Source: Clostridium facile
GTDB lineage: Bacteria > Bacillota > Clostridia > Oscillospirales > Ruminococcaceae
Assembly: GCF_014297275.1 (NCBI RefSeq)
Contig: NZ_JACOQK010000001.1
Location: 744,001-808,000 of the forward strand
Reading direction: 5' to 3'
DNA: 64,000 nucleotides
Position 1 is the first letter of the stretch, and each line of letters starts with the position of its first letter. Shown piece by piece: positions 25,938-34,380 of this stretch. The translations under genes were made by a program, and so were the position numbers. The notes under the pieces are model-generated. The model did not search any database. It had not been told where the DNA came from and saw only the letters and a list, made by a program, of their open reading frames with translations.

Positions 25938-26329
25938 TTTAATAAGATGCCTCTCTTTTCATAGATCTCAGCTGCCTCCAAAACCAGTTTGGCGCAATGA
26001 GGAGCATGATAGGTTTCCAACAATTCTTTTGCCATTAAAACCAGTTCCATTTTTGTGGAACGGTTTGGACGGAGTTTATCATACATTTTTAAGATTACTT
26101 CGTCTGGTACGTCTACCAACTCAGCGGCACGTTCAAAGTTTTTCTGCATGGAAGGATTTCCTGCTTCCATTGCCACCTGACCCTGCGCGGACAAAGTTTC
26201 TTTGGAAATTTTAATGTCTTCCGCACTGACATTCCCTCTTTTTACTTCTTCCAGGGTAATGTCGGATAATTTTTTTCCTGTTTTGGATGTGATTTTATCT
26301 GCTTCATATTGTGCAAATGGATATTTCAT
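25934..26329 (-). CDS. pduE: Propanediol/glycerol dehydratase, small subunit
   Basis: 131 aa from ATG 26329, with GGAGG 9 bases upstream overlapping the end of pduD. The small subunit caps the active-site barrel in the alpha2-beta2-gamma2 enzyme. Conserved blocks: KTGKKLSDITLEEVKRGN, SKETLSAQGQVAMEAGNPSM and the RPNRSTKMELVLMAKELL stretch near the C-terminus. It is shorter at the N-terminus than enterobacterial PduE and lacks the longer targeting-type extension. Confidence 0.93.
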   Translation of the reverse strand: MKYPFAQYEADKITSKTGKKLSDITLEEVKRGNVSAEDIKISKETLSAQGQVAMEAGNPSMQKNFERAAELVDVPDEVILKMYDKLRPNRSTKMELVLMAKELLETYHAPHCAKLVLEAAEIYEKRGILLK

Positions 26330-26331
26330 GA

Positions 26332-27006
26332 TTATGCTTCCTCCCATTCAATCGCTGGCATATCCAGGTCTACCTGTTCTGTTTCAGCAATGTGCATCAA
26401 AGCCGCTTTTACCTGGTATTTTGGGCGAACCATTGGGTCGTTGATGCTCTTAATTGGGGTAACCTGCTCGCCTTTCACATATTTGGCAGCATTTTGCCCA
26501 ATTTTACGGTAGGTTTCCAATGTCATCAATGGAGCCTGTGGGAACAGTTCCAGGTTGGAGAGGGGATATAAATCCTTTTGGTGAATGATTGCTGTCCCTT
26601 TGGATTGCAGCCCGATGCCAATGCCGGAACCGCTGAGTTTTGCGGCTTCCAATCCAATAAACGAAACGTCGGAAGTTTTCAGCACTTTCACTACCCTTGG
26701 AACCATGCCTTCTTCTTCAATCCCTGCTTTTAGGTTGCGGATGACTTCGTTCAGGTCCAAACCACAGATTGTTTTTTTGATCTCCCTTTGGAACGCAGCG
26801 CCTACGCCAATAACAACTTCTTTTGGGTTTGTCCCTTTTTGGGCGATAGGATAGCCTTTATAGGAAGTTTTTTGTGGATTGATACGTTCTCTGCCCTGTA
26901 AGGAACTGGAACCGGAATCCACAGAAGTGGGTTGGTTTAACTCTGTTTGTATCTGTTGTAAAACAGCAGCTGTAATCTGCTTGATTAAATTTTCATTGAC
27001 TTGCAT
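26332..27006 (-). CDS. pduD: Propanediol/glycerol dehydratase, medium subunit
   Basis: 224 aa. Forms part of the cobalamin-binding interface of the dehydratase. An N-terminal helix (NENLIKQITAAVLQQIQTEL) and linker resemble encapsulation-type N-termini of microcompartment enzymes. The body carries PKEVVIGVGAAFQREIKKTICGL, VSFIGLEAAKLSGSGIGIGLQSKGTA and QAPLMTLETYRKIGQNAAKY. It follows pduC by 13 bases and overlaps the region of the pduE ribosome site. Confidence 0.95.
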   Translation of the reverse strand: MQVNENLIKQITAAVLQQIQTELNQPTSVDSGSSSLQGRERINPQKTSYKGYPIAQKGTNPKEVVIGVGAAFQREIKKTICGLDLNEVIRNLKAGIEEEGMVPRVVKVLKTSDVSFIGLEAAKLSGSGIGIGLQSKGTAIIHQKDLYPLSNLELFPQAPLMTLETYRKIGQNAAKYVKGEQVTPIKSINDPMVRPKYQVKAALMHIAETEQVDLDMPAIEWEEA

Positions 27007-27019
27007 ACCGGTAACCTCC

Positions 27020-28684
27020 TTATATCTGATTTGGGTCGATAATGTGCGGAATCCGCTTGATTTCTTCCCAACGTTCTCCCTCTACACGGTAGCCAGTACC
27101 AGGCCCCATATAGTCGTTTGGAGTATTTACACCGGAAACAGCGTTAAAGTTGGTATCCAAAATTGCCGCTGTTTGCATATAGTCACCAGTTACACGGGCT
27201 TTGAGCATATTTAAAACACTGTCAGCCAGTTCGGAGAAACCGCTGTCAGCTAATGCTCTTACTACATCAATACCAGTAATGCCACGTTTTAATACATCAT
27301 CCGCCGCAACCAGGTCTGCTGCAACGTCACGGTCCAAGGTATCCTTACTGCCGTGGGCATAAGTAACCGCTTCTACCTGCTCATCGGTTACTTCTGCAAT
27401 TCCTAACTGTTTAAAGACAGCCTGTACTGCTTTAGCCGCAGTGTTCCTTACCCGGATTACCTCTTCTTCTTTTACTGGACGGAGGCCGCCATCTACCTGC
27501 ATATCCCGTTGTAATACATTGTAATCGTCAAAATCTTCTGCGTCAAAGTTAGAACCAGCGAACATATTGTCATAGTTTGGTTCTGCCGCATAGCCAGAGA
27601 AGATAAAGTCGGTTCCTGGTAAAAATTGCAGCATAGTTCTAGCAGTTCTTCTCATATCGGAGTTGGAGAAGCTCTGGTCGTTGGAAGAAGCACATTCCAA
27701 ACCAAGCATAGCAGCTACTAGGTTTTCCGCAATAACTTCTCGGATACCGCTTGGCACAGAGCCTGTAACACCAATACAGCTTACAGAACCATTTTGAATT
27801 CCTTGAGAACCGCCGCCTTTGGTTACATACAGGCAACGGCATTCCAGATATAACATGGATTTCTTTTCACTGTATCCCATTAAAACTTCGGAGCCAGAAC
27901 CAGAAGTAAAACGAACTTTCAGCCCTCTGGAAGCATAAGCAGAATTCAAAAACGCTTTGGAGTATGGGGTATCATCGCCATCTACAAAAACACGTTCTGT
28001 TCCATAAACGGACAAGGTTTCTGCATAAGTTGTCAGTCCACGGATACCCAGTTCCAGTTCGGTTGCTTCTTCCGCTGAACACTGGGTCAATACTCCTTTT
28101 CTACCGCATTGGGAACCAATCAACAGTGCCATAGCGCTTAATGGAGCGTAGCGGGCAACCCCCATTGTGGTTTCTTCTTCTGAGAATCCACGCAGTGCGC
28201 CTTCCGCCGCGTCCGCAGCGATCTGAACTGGATCGTCTTTCAGGTTGGTAATGTGAGCTTGGTTTCCAGGGATTTTTCTGGCACGCATTTTCTGCATCCC
28301 CATCATCAGTTCCACTACATTCAGATGATTCATTACTTCTGTCATTTTTGCTGGTGTAATACCGGAAACCAATTCCAAAATTTCTTTTCTGGAAACATTG
28401 ATATCTACGATCATCCGGGCAATATCTAAAGATGGAACACTCATGGAATGTTCCGTACGGTCGATATTAATTGCGTAATCTGCAATAAACTGGTCGATAA
28501 AATCGAACTCATCCCTTGTTTTTCCGTCCATTTCAACAATTATGCCATCCTGTACTTTAATGGATGGTTTTGGGTCATATGGGCTGCTCATAGCAACAAA
28601 GCCCATTTCTGGCCACTCATTAATATAGCCATCTAAATTTACAGCCCTTTTATCTAAGGCTTCAATTCTTTTAGATCTTTTCAA
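27020..28684 (-). CDS. pduC: Adenosylcobalamin-dependent propanediol/glycerol dehydratase, large subunit
   Basis: 554 aa, starting at TTG 28684 with GGAGGG 4-9 bases upstream; this gives exactly the family length, whereas upstream ATGs (28699, 28723) precede or overlap the ribosome site. The subunit forms the TIM barrel where adenosylcobalamin and K+ support radical dehydration of 1,2-propanediol to propanal (or glycerol to 3-hydroxypropanal). Family stretches include SKRIEALDKRAVNLDGYI, NVVELMMGMQKMRARKIP, GVLTQCSAEEATELELG, RFTSGSGSEVLMGY and LECASSNDQSFSNSDMRRTAR. It heads pduCDEGH. Diol versus glycerol preference is not decided by sequence, but similarity to PduC looks closer. No cobalamin riboswitch is recognised upstream. 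Confidence 0.96.
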   Translation of the reverse strand: MKRSKRIEALDKRAVNLDGYINEWPEMGFVAMSSPYDPKPSIKVQDGIIVEMDGKTRDEFDFIDQFIADYAINIDRTEHSMSVPSLDIARMIVDINVSRKEILELVSGITPAKMTEVMNHLNVVELMMGMQKMRARKIPGNQAHITNLKDDPVQIAADAAEGALRGFSEEETTMGVARYAPLSAMALLIGSQCGRKGVLTQCSAEEATELELGIRGLTTYAETLSVYGTERVFVDGDDTPYSKAFLNSAYASRGLKVRFTSGSGSEVLMGYSEKKSMLYLECRCLYVTKGGGSQGIQNGSVSCIGVTGSVPSGIREVIAENLVAAMLGLECASSNDQSFSNSDMRRTARTMLQFLPGTDFIFSGYAAEPNYDNMFAGSNFDAEDFDDYNVLQRDMQVDGGLRPVKEEEVIRVRNTAAKAVQAVFKQLGIAEVTDEQVEAVTYAHGSKDTLDRDVAADLVAADDVLKRGITGIDVVRALADSGFSELADSVLNMLKARVTGDYMQTAAILDTNFNAVSGVNTPNDYMGPGTGYRVEGERWEEIKRIPHIIDPNQI

Positions 28685-28878
28685 TTGACTTCCCTCCATA
28701 TTCTGTATGATAGAATAGTACAATTCTATTTTAAATCACAAACACAAAAAATACAACAGTAAAATGAAAATAATTCTTATTTTTTTCATTTTATTTTACG
28801 TCAAACCTTCCAATCTCACAATTTTATACCATCATTGTAGTTGATAATTATGTAAATATTATGAATTTAAAAAATTAC
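28685..28878. other. Divergent intergenic region pduC / amt
   Basis: Very AT-rich; TATGATAGAATAGTAC just upstream of pduC may hold its -10 region. No riboswitch fold is recognised. Confidence 0.4.
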
Positions 28879-28907
28879 TTGACAAAAAATAAATGGGGTG
28901 ATACAAT
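28879..28907 (+). promoter_or_regulatory. Strong sigma-A promoter of amt-glnK
   Basis: Perfect TTGACA (28879-28884), 17-base spacer, TACAAT (28902-28907). Confidence 0.8.
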
Positions 28908-28920
28908 GGAAGCACAAACA

Positions 28921-28958
28921 AAGGCGTTTGACAAATGAGTTGTCAAGCGCCTTTTTTT
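28921..28958 (+). terminator. Terminator-like attenuator in the amt leader
   Basis: AAGGCG-TTGACAA-loop-TTGTCAA-CGCCTT followed by TTTTTTT, located between the promoter and the amt start, with no gene before it. It should stop most transcription unless antitermination occurs. Confidence 0.7.
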
Positions 28959-28984
28959 ATTTTACCTTGAAAGGAAGAATGGTT

Positions 28985-30232
28985 ATGAACGCAGGAAGCA
29001 TAGGTTTTATTTTAATAAGTGCGGCGTTTGTTTTTTTAATGACGCCAGCGCTTGCCTTCTTTTATGGAGGGTTGGCACGCCGTAAAAATGTACTTAATAC
29101 AATGATGGCTTGTATGTTTATTTGTGGTGTTGCTATTGTGATGTGGATTTTGTTTGGTTTTTCATTGTCTTTTGGGACAGATCATGGTTCTGTCATCGGC
29201 GGATTGGAATTTTTAGGATTTAATAATGTTAGCATGACAGAAAGCACCAGAGGGCTTTCGATTCCGGATGCATGTTTCGCTGTATTTCAGATGATGTTCG
29301 CCATCATTACACCGGCATTGTTTACCGGAAGCGTTGTAGGACGTATGAAATTTAAATCTTTGCTCATTTTTACCGCTTTATGGTCTTTGGTAGTGTATTA
29401 TCCGTTGGCACATATGGTATGGGGTGGCGGATTCTTAGCACAAATCGGCAGTGTTGATTTTGCTGGAGGAAACGTAGTACATATCAGCTCCGGTGTAACG
29501 GGATTAACATTGGCATTGCTGTTGAAAAACCGCCGGGAATACCATCGGGCAAGTTACGCGCCACACAATGTTCCATTTGTGGTACTTGGGGCGGCATTGC
29601 TCTGGTTTGGCTGGTTCGGATTCAATGCAGGCAGTTCCCTTGCGGCAGATGGCCTGGCAGTTCATGCATTTACAACCACCGCTGTTTCTTCTGCCAGCGC
29701 ATTGATTTCCTGGATGATTATTGATACGATTATGACAGGAAAACCAACTATTGTAGGTAGCTGTACAGGTTTGGTTGTTGGTTTGGTGGCAATTACCCCA
29801 GGTGCTGGATTTGTACCTGTATGGGCTAGTGTTATTATTGGTTTGCTAGTTAGCCCAATCTGCTATTTCAGTGTAATTTTATTAAAGAAAAAATTAAAAA
29901 TTGATGATGCTTTGGATGCGTTTGGTTGCCATGGAATCGGCGGTATCTGGGGCGGTATCGCAACAGGATTGTTTGCGATGAAAGAGCTTCCAGGCGGGGT
30001 TACTTCCACAGCGCAATGGGATGGGTTGTTCTTTGGAGATTACCACCTGTTTGTAGCACAAGTGGAAAGTATTATCATCACAATTGCAATTGCAGTAGTT
30101 GGTACATTAATCTGTTATGGAATCACACGGCTGTTTGGCAAATTGCGTGTATCTGAACAGGACGAAAAGATCGGGTTGGATATTTCACAACACGGGGAAA
30201 ATGCTTACCCAACATTTAACGGTATGGATTAA
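28985..30232 (+). CDS. amt: Ammonium transporter
   Basis: 415 aa from ATG 28985 (GGAAG 8 bases upstream; ATG 28979 is too close). Trimeric membrane channel for NH4+/NH3. Eleven helices are expected and visible; signatures are TPALAFFYGGLARRKNVLN near residue 20, ARSIP-like region with DACFAVFQMMFAIITPAL near 100, VVHISSGVTGLTLALLL (His pair region) near 160, and DALDAFGCHGIGGIWGGIATGLF near 305. It ends with a short cytosolic tail. It is followed 23 bases later by glnK, the usual pair in which PII blocks the channel. Expression passes a terminator-like leader. Confidence 0.96.
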   Translation: MNAGSIGFILISAAFVFLMTPALAFFYGGLARRKNVLNTMMACMFICGVAIVMWILFGFSLSFGTDHGSVIGGLEFLGFNNVSMTESTRGLSIPDACFAVFQMMFAIITPALFTGSVVGRMKFKSLLIFTALWSLVVYYPLAHMVWGGGFLAQIGSVDFAGGNVVHISSGVTGLTLALLLKNRREYHRASYAPHNVPFVVLGAALLWFGWFGFNAGSSLAADGLAVHAFTTTAVSSASALISWMIIDTIMTGKPTIVGSCTGLVVGLVAITPGAGFVPVWASVIIGLLVSPICYFSVILLKKKLKIDDALDAFGCHGIGGIWGGIATGLFAMKELPGGVTSTAQWDGLFFGDYHLFVAQVESIIITIAIAVVGTLICYGITRLFGKLRVSEQDEKIGLDISQHGENAYPTFNGMD

Positions 30233-30255
30233 TCGGAAAAGAGGTGCTTATTTCA

Positions 30256-30597
30256 ATGAAAAAAATTGAGGCGATTGTACGCCAAGAGAAATATATTGAT
30301 TTACAGGAAGCGTTAAACGAAATAGATGTACATGGAATAACTGTTTATCAAGTCATGGGATGTGGACATCAAAAAGGATACACCAATGTAGTACGTGGAA
30401 ATAAAGTAGAAATCAATATGTTACCAAAGGTAAAATTTGAAATTGTTGTCTCCACAGAGGAATGGGTGAAAAAAACAGTGGATGTAATCCAAAAAGTGGC
30501 ATATACTGGTAATGTTGGAGATGGTAAAATTTTTATCTATGATTTGGATGATGTCATTCGTATTCGAACCGGGGAACACGGGATAGATGCAATTTAA
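30256..30597 (+). CDS. glnK: PII signal transduction protein, GlnK-type
   Basis: 113 aa from ATG 30256 with AGAGGTG upstream. A trimeric sensor of ATP/ADP and 2-oxoglutarate that gates Amt. The opening MKKIEAIVRQEK, the T-loop GHQKGYTNVVRGNK near 38-51, LPKVKFEIVV, and the B-loop GNVGDGKIFIYDLDDVIRIRTGEHG near 83-107 are typical. The uridylylation tyrosine of enterobacterial PII (GHTELY51RG) is replaced by valine, as in other PII branches not modified there. Paired with amt. Confidence 0.93.
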   Translation: MKKIEAIVRQEKYIDLQEALNEIDVHGITVYQVMGCGHQKGYTNVVRGNKVEINMLPKVKFEIVVSTEEWVKKTVDVIQKVAYTGNVGDGKIFIYDLDDVIRIRTGEHGIDAI

Positions 30598-30617
30598 TCA
30601 AAACAAACATACCATTT

Positions 30618-30653
30618 CAAACTCTGGGTTTATCTCAATAAGCCCAGAGTTTA
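30618..30653 (+). terminator. amt-glnK terminator
   Basis: AAACTCTGGG with inner TAT/ATA and CCCAGAGTTT; weak T-tail. Confidence 0.55.
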
Positions 30654-30749
30654 CCTATTGCAAAAGGATTAGAAAAGGAACATTAAAAAACAAGTTGTAA
30701 AATAGGAATAGTGAGAAAGAATAATACCATATCATTAAATGGGGGATTT

Positions 30750-31361
30750 ATGCAAGCGGTCGTAACAATTTTATATGATATTTTAGATGCGTTTTCCCAT
30801 TATATTATACCTGCCAGCCTATTTGCTGTTTTGGCAACGGTTGTTATGAATTATCTGCAAAGATTCGGTTGGAAGCAGGTAATCAAGGAATGGTGTTCCA
30901 AATTCAAAAATCACTCTGTTTTCCGTGCGAGATTACTTTTCTGTATCTATCTTTATTTTTTGTTTGATTACACTTTGTTGAGCAGGACATTTATCTGGGA
31001 TAATCCGTTACAGAAATGGATGGCTGGCTGGTGGCTAGGAATTGGCAGTAATGGTAAAGTAAATTATGAATCCATAGAAAATATTATTTTTTTCATCCCA
31101 TATTTAAGTTTGTTATATGTTAGCTTTCCAAAATTACGGGAATATTCCTGGTGGAAACAGCTTAAGCTTGCTTTCAGTATTAGCTTTGGTACATCCCTTT
31201 TGATTGAAACAATACAATTGATTACTAGATTAGGAGCATTCCAATTATCCGATCTTACCTACAATACTCTTGGTGGAATAATGGGATTTTTACTATTTTG
31301 CCTGGTTAATACAATAAAGAAAGCAGTACAAGTAAAATCCAGAAAGCAATCCTCACAATAG
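30750..31361 (+). CDS. VanZ-like membrane protein
   Basis: 203 aa from ATG 30750 (GGGGGA 4 bases upstream); an earlier in-frame start at 30711 lacks a ribosome site. Five hydrophobic segments: IIPASLFAVLATVVMNYL, LLFCIYLYFLFDYTLLSRT, IENIIFFIPYLSLLYVSF, LAFSISFGTSLLIETIQLIT, TLGGIMGFLLFCLVN. The ENIIFFIPY, SLLIETIQ and D.xYNTLGG motifs define the VanZ family, first known from teicoplanin-resistance clusters but common as lone genes in Firmicutes with unclear roles. No van genes are nearby. Confidence 0.8.
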   Translation: MQAVVTILYDILDAFSHYIIPASLFAVLATVVMNYLQRFGWKQVIKEWCSKFKNHSVFRARLLFCIYLYFLFDYTLLSRTFIWDNPLQKWMAGWWLGIGSNGKVNYESIENIIFFIPYLSLLYVSFPKLREYSWWKQLKLAFSISFGTSLLIETIQLITRLGAFQLSDLTYNTLGGIMGFLLFCLVNTIKKAVQVKSRKQSSQ

Positions 31362-31545
31362 TTTAAATCAGAGAAATGATTCTGTACATCAATAATCTCC
31401 TTATATTTCATATATCGTTCCAAAGATTTAAGTTACGTATATCATTTTGGGATCAATCATTCATCACTACTAGGAAAGGATAGGAATTTTTCTTTATCAT
31501 CTAAGTTTTTTGCTTATGATGATTATCTCGTTTTCTATAAATAAT

Positions 31546-31573
31546 AACAGGGAACTCATTTGAGTTCCCTGTT
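31546..31573. terminator. Hairpin between VanZ-like gene and symporter
   Basis: AACAGGGAACTC-ATTT-GAGTTCCCTGTT, perfect 12-bp stem with short T-rich flanks; probably serves the minus-strand symporter. Confidence 0.6.
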
Positions 31574-31589
31574 CATTTAATATGAAGCT

Positions 31590-33017
31590 TTATTTTTGCA
31601 ATTTGCTTTTTCTACTATTAAAATATCTTTTCGTTTCCGCTACTACTACACCGTTTAGTGCAAAAATTGCAATTAAGTTTGGTAATGCCATCAATCCATT
31701 AAAGATATCAGCAATTGTCCATACAGCGGATACTGTCATAAATGGGCCAATAAAAATAGCGGTAATGTACAGCCAGCGGTAGGTCATGACAGCTTTTTTG
31801 CTTCCACCAGACAAATACTCTAAGCAACGTTCCCCATAATAATTCCATCCTAAAATAGTGGTAAATGCAAAGAATACCAGGCAGAGCATTAATACAAAAG
31901 AGGATACAACAGGAGGAAATGGCAAACTTGCCTGGAACGCATTAGTAGTAACCGCAACACCTTCTAATCCCATATCCCAGGAACCAGTTAAAACAATACA
32001 AAGACCTGTCATAGTACAGATAATGATTGTATCAATGAATGTACCTGTCATGGAAACCAAACCTTGGCGAACAGGTTCTTTTGTTTTTGCGGCAGCAGCA
32101 GCGATAGGCGCAGAACCTAATCCAGCTTCATTGGAGAAGATACCACGGGCAATCCCTTGCTGCATGGCTACCATCATGGCACCTAAAATACCGCCAGCAG
32201 CAGCACGTAAGCCAAATGCACTTTCTACAATTGTAACAATTGCATTTGGAATTTTGGTTACATTAAAGATTAATACTAATACACAGAATACTACATACAA
32301 AATGGCCATTGCTGGGACAACAACTTGGGATACCGTAGCAATACGTTTTAAACCTCCAATAACAACCAAACCAACACAAACGGTTAAAATTACAGCGGCA
32401 ATTAAAACGGACCAAGAATATTCCATTCCAAAAATAGTAATTGTATGCTGGTTATTGGGGTCAAAAAAGTTATTGACTGCAGAAGAAATACCATTTACTT
32501 GTGTAAAGGTACCAATTCCCATCAAACCTACACACATTCCAAAAAAGGCAAAGATTTTCGCGAGCCATTTCCACCTTTTGCCCATGCCGTTTTCGATATA
32601 ATAAAAAGGGCCGCCCAAAACATGTCCATCTTTATCAATCGTACGGTATTTAATGGCCAAAACACCTTCCGCATATTTGGTAGCCATGCCAAAGAATGCA
32701 GCCAGCCACATCCAAAGCAGAGCCCCAGGACCACCAGCAACCAATGCTGTTGCAACCCCGACAATATTACCAGTACCAATGGTTGCGGATAAAGCGGTAC
32801 ATAATGCTCCAAAACTGGATACTTCACCATCGCCGCCTTCCTCATTTTTCACCATAAATTTTAGTGCTTTTGGAAGATGGCGGATTTGTAAAAAACCAAG
32901 CCGGATACTTAAAAAGATACCCGCACTTAAAATCAATACAATTAAAGGGATTCCCCATACCCAACCATCAATAATGGTTAGCCATTCACCTATTTTGTCC
33001 AACATAAGAAAACACAC
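31590..33017 (-). CDS. Sodium:alanine/glycine symporter (AGCS family)
   Basis: 475 aa, membrane protein with about ten helices. AGCS proteins import alanine or glycine with Na+. Family motifs: GDGEVSSFGALCTALSATIGTGNIVGVATAL near 58-88, FGMATKYAEGVLAIKYR, GIARGIFSNEAGLGSAPIAAAAA near 290-312, and TTILGWNYYGERCLEYL near 405. A glycine riboswitch in the leader shows the physiological signal is glycine, so the transporter is probably used for glycine uptake or balance. Confidence 0.95.
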   Translation of the reverse strand: MCFLMLDKIGEWLTIIDGWVWGIPLIVLILSAGIFLSIRLGFLQIRHLPKALKFMVKNEEGGDGEVSSFGALCTALSATIGTGNIVGVATALVAGGPGALLWMWLAAFFGMATKYAEGVLAIKYRTIDKDGHVLGGPFYYIENGMGKRWKWLAKIFAFFGMCVGLMGIGTFTQVNGISSAVNNFFDPNNQHTITIFGMEYSWSVLIAAVILTVCVGLVVIGGLKRIATVSQVVVPAMAILYVVFCVLVLIFNVTKIPNAIVTIVESAFGLRAAAGGILGAMMVAMQQGIARGIFSNEAGLGSAPIAAAAAKTKEPVRQGLVSMTGTFIDTIIICTMTGLCIVLTGSWDMGLEGVAVTTNAFQASLPFPPVVSSFVLMLCLVFFAFTTILGWNYYGERCLEYLSGGSKKAVMTYRWLYITAIFIGPFMTVSAVWTIADIFNGLMALPNLIAIFALNGVVVAETKRYFNSRKSKLQK

Positions 33018-33153
33018 AATCCTCTCTAACTAAAATTCTATTTGGGTAGATGCAAGGCTGTATCGTGTTTTCTTATGAAAAATATAAATTGATATTTTTT
33101 CAACTTATATTTTTGTATTATTTTTGATACATTCCCCATACATCTGATGCAAT

Positions 33154-33308
33154 AAAAAAAGCCAAAATCAAATTTGATTTCGGCCCTCTTAAAGAGTAAG
33201 AACATAAGCTTTATGCGCTCTGTCCTTTTGCTTGAGAGATTAACATCCTTTTTCTTTTAGAATGCCGTACACCTTCAGCGCTCAGTAAACCGAGACTCTC
33301 CAGAGAAC
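33154..33308 (-). ncRNA. Glycine riboswitch with terminator platform
   Basis: On the minus strand the aptamer runs from TCTCTGGAGAG near 33308, through GCGCTGAAGGTGTACGGCA, to CTCTCAAGCAAAAGGACAGAG near 33216. These are the conserved blocks of the glycine (gcvT) aptamer. A single aptamer is seen rather than the common tandem. It is followed by a terminator, GGCCGAAATCAAATTTGATTTTGGC with T7 (33154-33184), placing the symporter under transcriptional control. Confidence 0.85.
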
Positions 33309-33422
33309 TTTTTGTTTGAACTATTACTTAAAGTCAAACTAACTTCATTATATTAACATAATTTCGACATAAATGCAAGAAAAAATTCAAATATTATCAA
33401 AACAACCTTTTATTTGAACTTT

Positions 33423-34151
33423 TTATTGCGTTTCTGGAGCCATAGAACTAAGCCTTTGGGAATTGCTATGGTTTGTTGCAGTTTCGAGAGATTGTTCTGA
33501 TTCGCCAATAATTTGGGTATAATATTGGGGGACTTTTCCCACAATGATATTTTCTGATAAAATGTAGTCAATAGAAGCATTGACTTCGGAGGAATAGCAG
33601 GGAAAAAGAGCAAGCATTTCAATTTTTACTGTCAATACAATCCGATGGATTGTCTGGTTAATACCGGCGTCTTCAAACTGGCTAGTTAATTGGGTATGTA
33701 CCGTCCCTTGTGGAAGAAGCTGAATTGATATATTAGGACCTTTACCAGAAAAAATTAGCATACCGGTTAAGTTTCCTAAAGGGATATTTACTTGAGTGGT
33801 TCCAATTTCAGAGAGGATTTGAGTAATTGTATGAATAACATTGGTTTGAATTTGTGTTAAGTTAGGAATATTCGCCTGAATGGAACTGATGGTACCATCC
33901 TCTAGTCTTTCCATTTTAGATAGATTTTCAAAGGATTCTGGATCTTCTTCCAACTGCTTGCTAACAGCTTGATTCACTACTGTTGTTGCATATTCTTTTG
34001 CCTGATAGCCTGCCATTTGATTGACAATAGGGCGTAGCTGAGAATCCAGCAAAAAAAACGAGGTCAGCAGAATTATTCCAACTACAATAAACCGGACCCC
34101 ATATTTTTTTCGTTTGGATTTTGAGCGTTTAAAGTTTTTGGAAACCGGCAT
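33423..34151 (-). CDS. yunB: Sporulation protein YunB
   Basis: 242 aa from ATG 34151 with GGGAGGTG 7 bases upstream. A basic N-terminus and one membrane helix (VRFIVVGIILLTSFFLL, about 25-45) precede an extracytoplasmic domain. The stretches VNIPLGNLTGMLIFSGKGPNI and TSQFEDAGINQTIHRIVL match YunB, a mother-cell sporulation protein also related to YlmC-type/SpoIID-accessory families. It is the best direct evidence in the window that the organism forms spores. Transcribed divergently from ligA. Confidence 0.82.
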   Translation of the reverse strand: MPVSKNFKRSKSKRKKYGVRFIVVGIILLTSFFLLDSQLRPIVNQMAGYQAKEYATTVVNQAVSKQLEEDPESFENLSKMERLEDGTISSIQANIPNLTQIQTNVIHTITQILSEIGTTQVNIPLGNLTGMLIFSGKGPNISIQLLPQGTVHTQLTSQFEDAGINQTIHRIVLTVKIEMLALFPCYSSEVNASIDYILSENIIVGKVPQYYTQIIGESEQSLETATNHSNSQRLSSMAPETQ

Positions 34152-34380
34152 ACGACACCTCCCATTTATCAATACAACTGTAAGGAATTTTCCATTTGCC
34201 TTCCGTAATCTATTCTGAGCGCAACACTATGTGGTATAATCTATGCGGCAAATGGAAGCAATGTGATTTTTTCTACAAATTTAGAGAAAAACACAATTTA
34301 TATTTTTTGAAAATAATCCTTTTAAAAAAATGCAATCTATGGTAAAATATATAAGATTAGAGTAAAACGGAGGGATATTT

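Noticed and set aside
28906..28938. 10-codon leader peptide MEAQTKAFDK inside the amt attenuator
   Set aside because: Its ATG overlaps the -10 box, so it precedes the expected transcription start and has no ribosome site.
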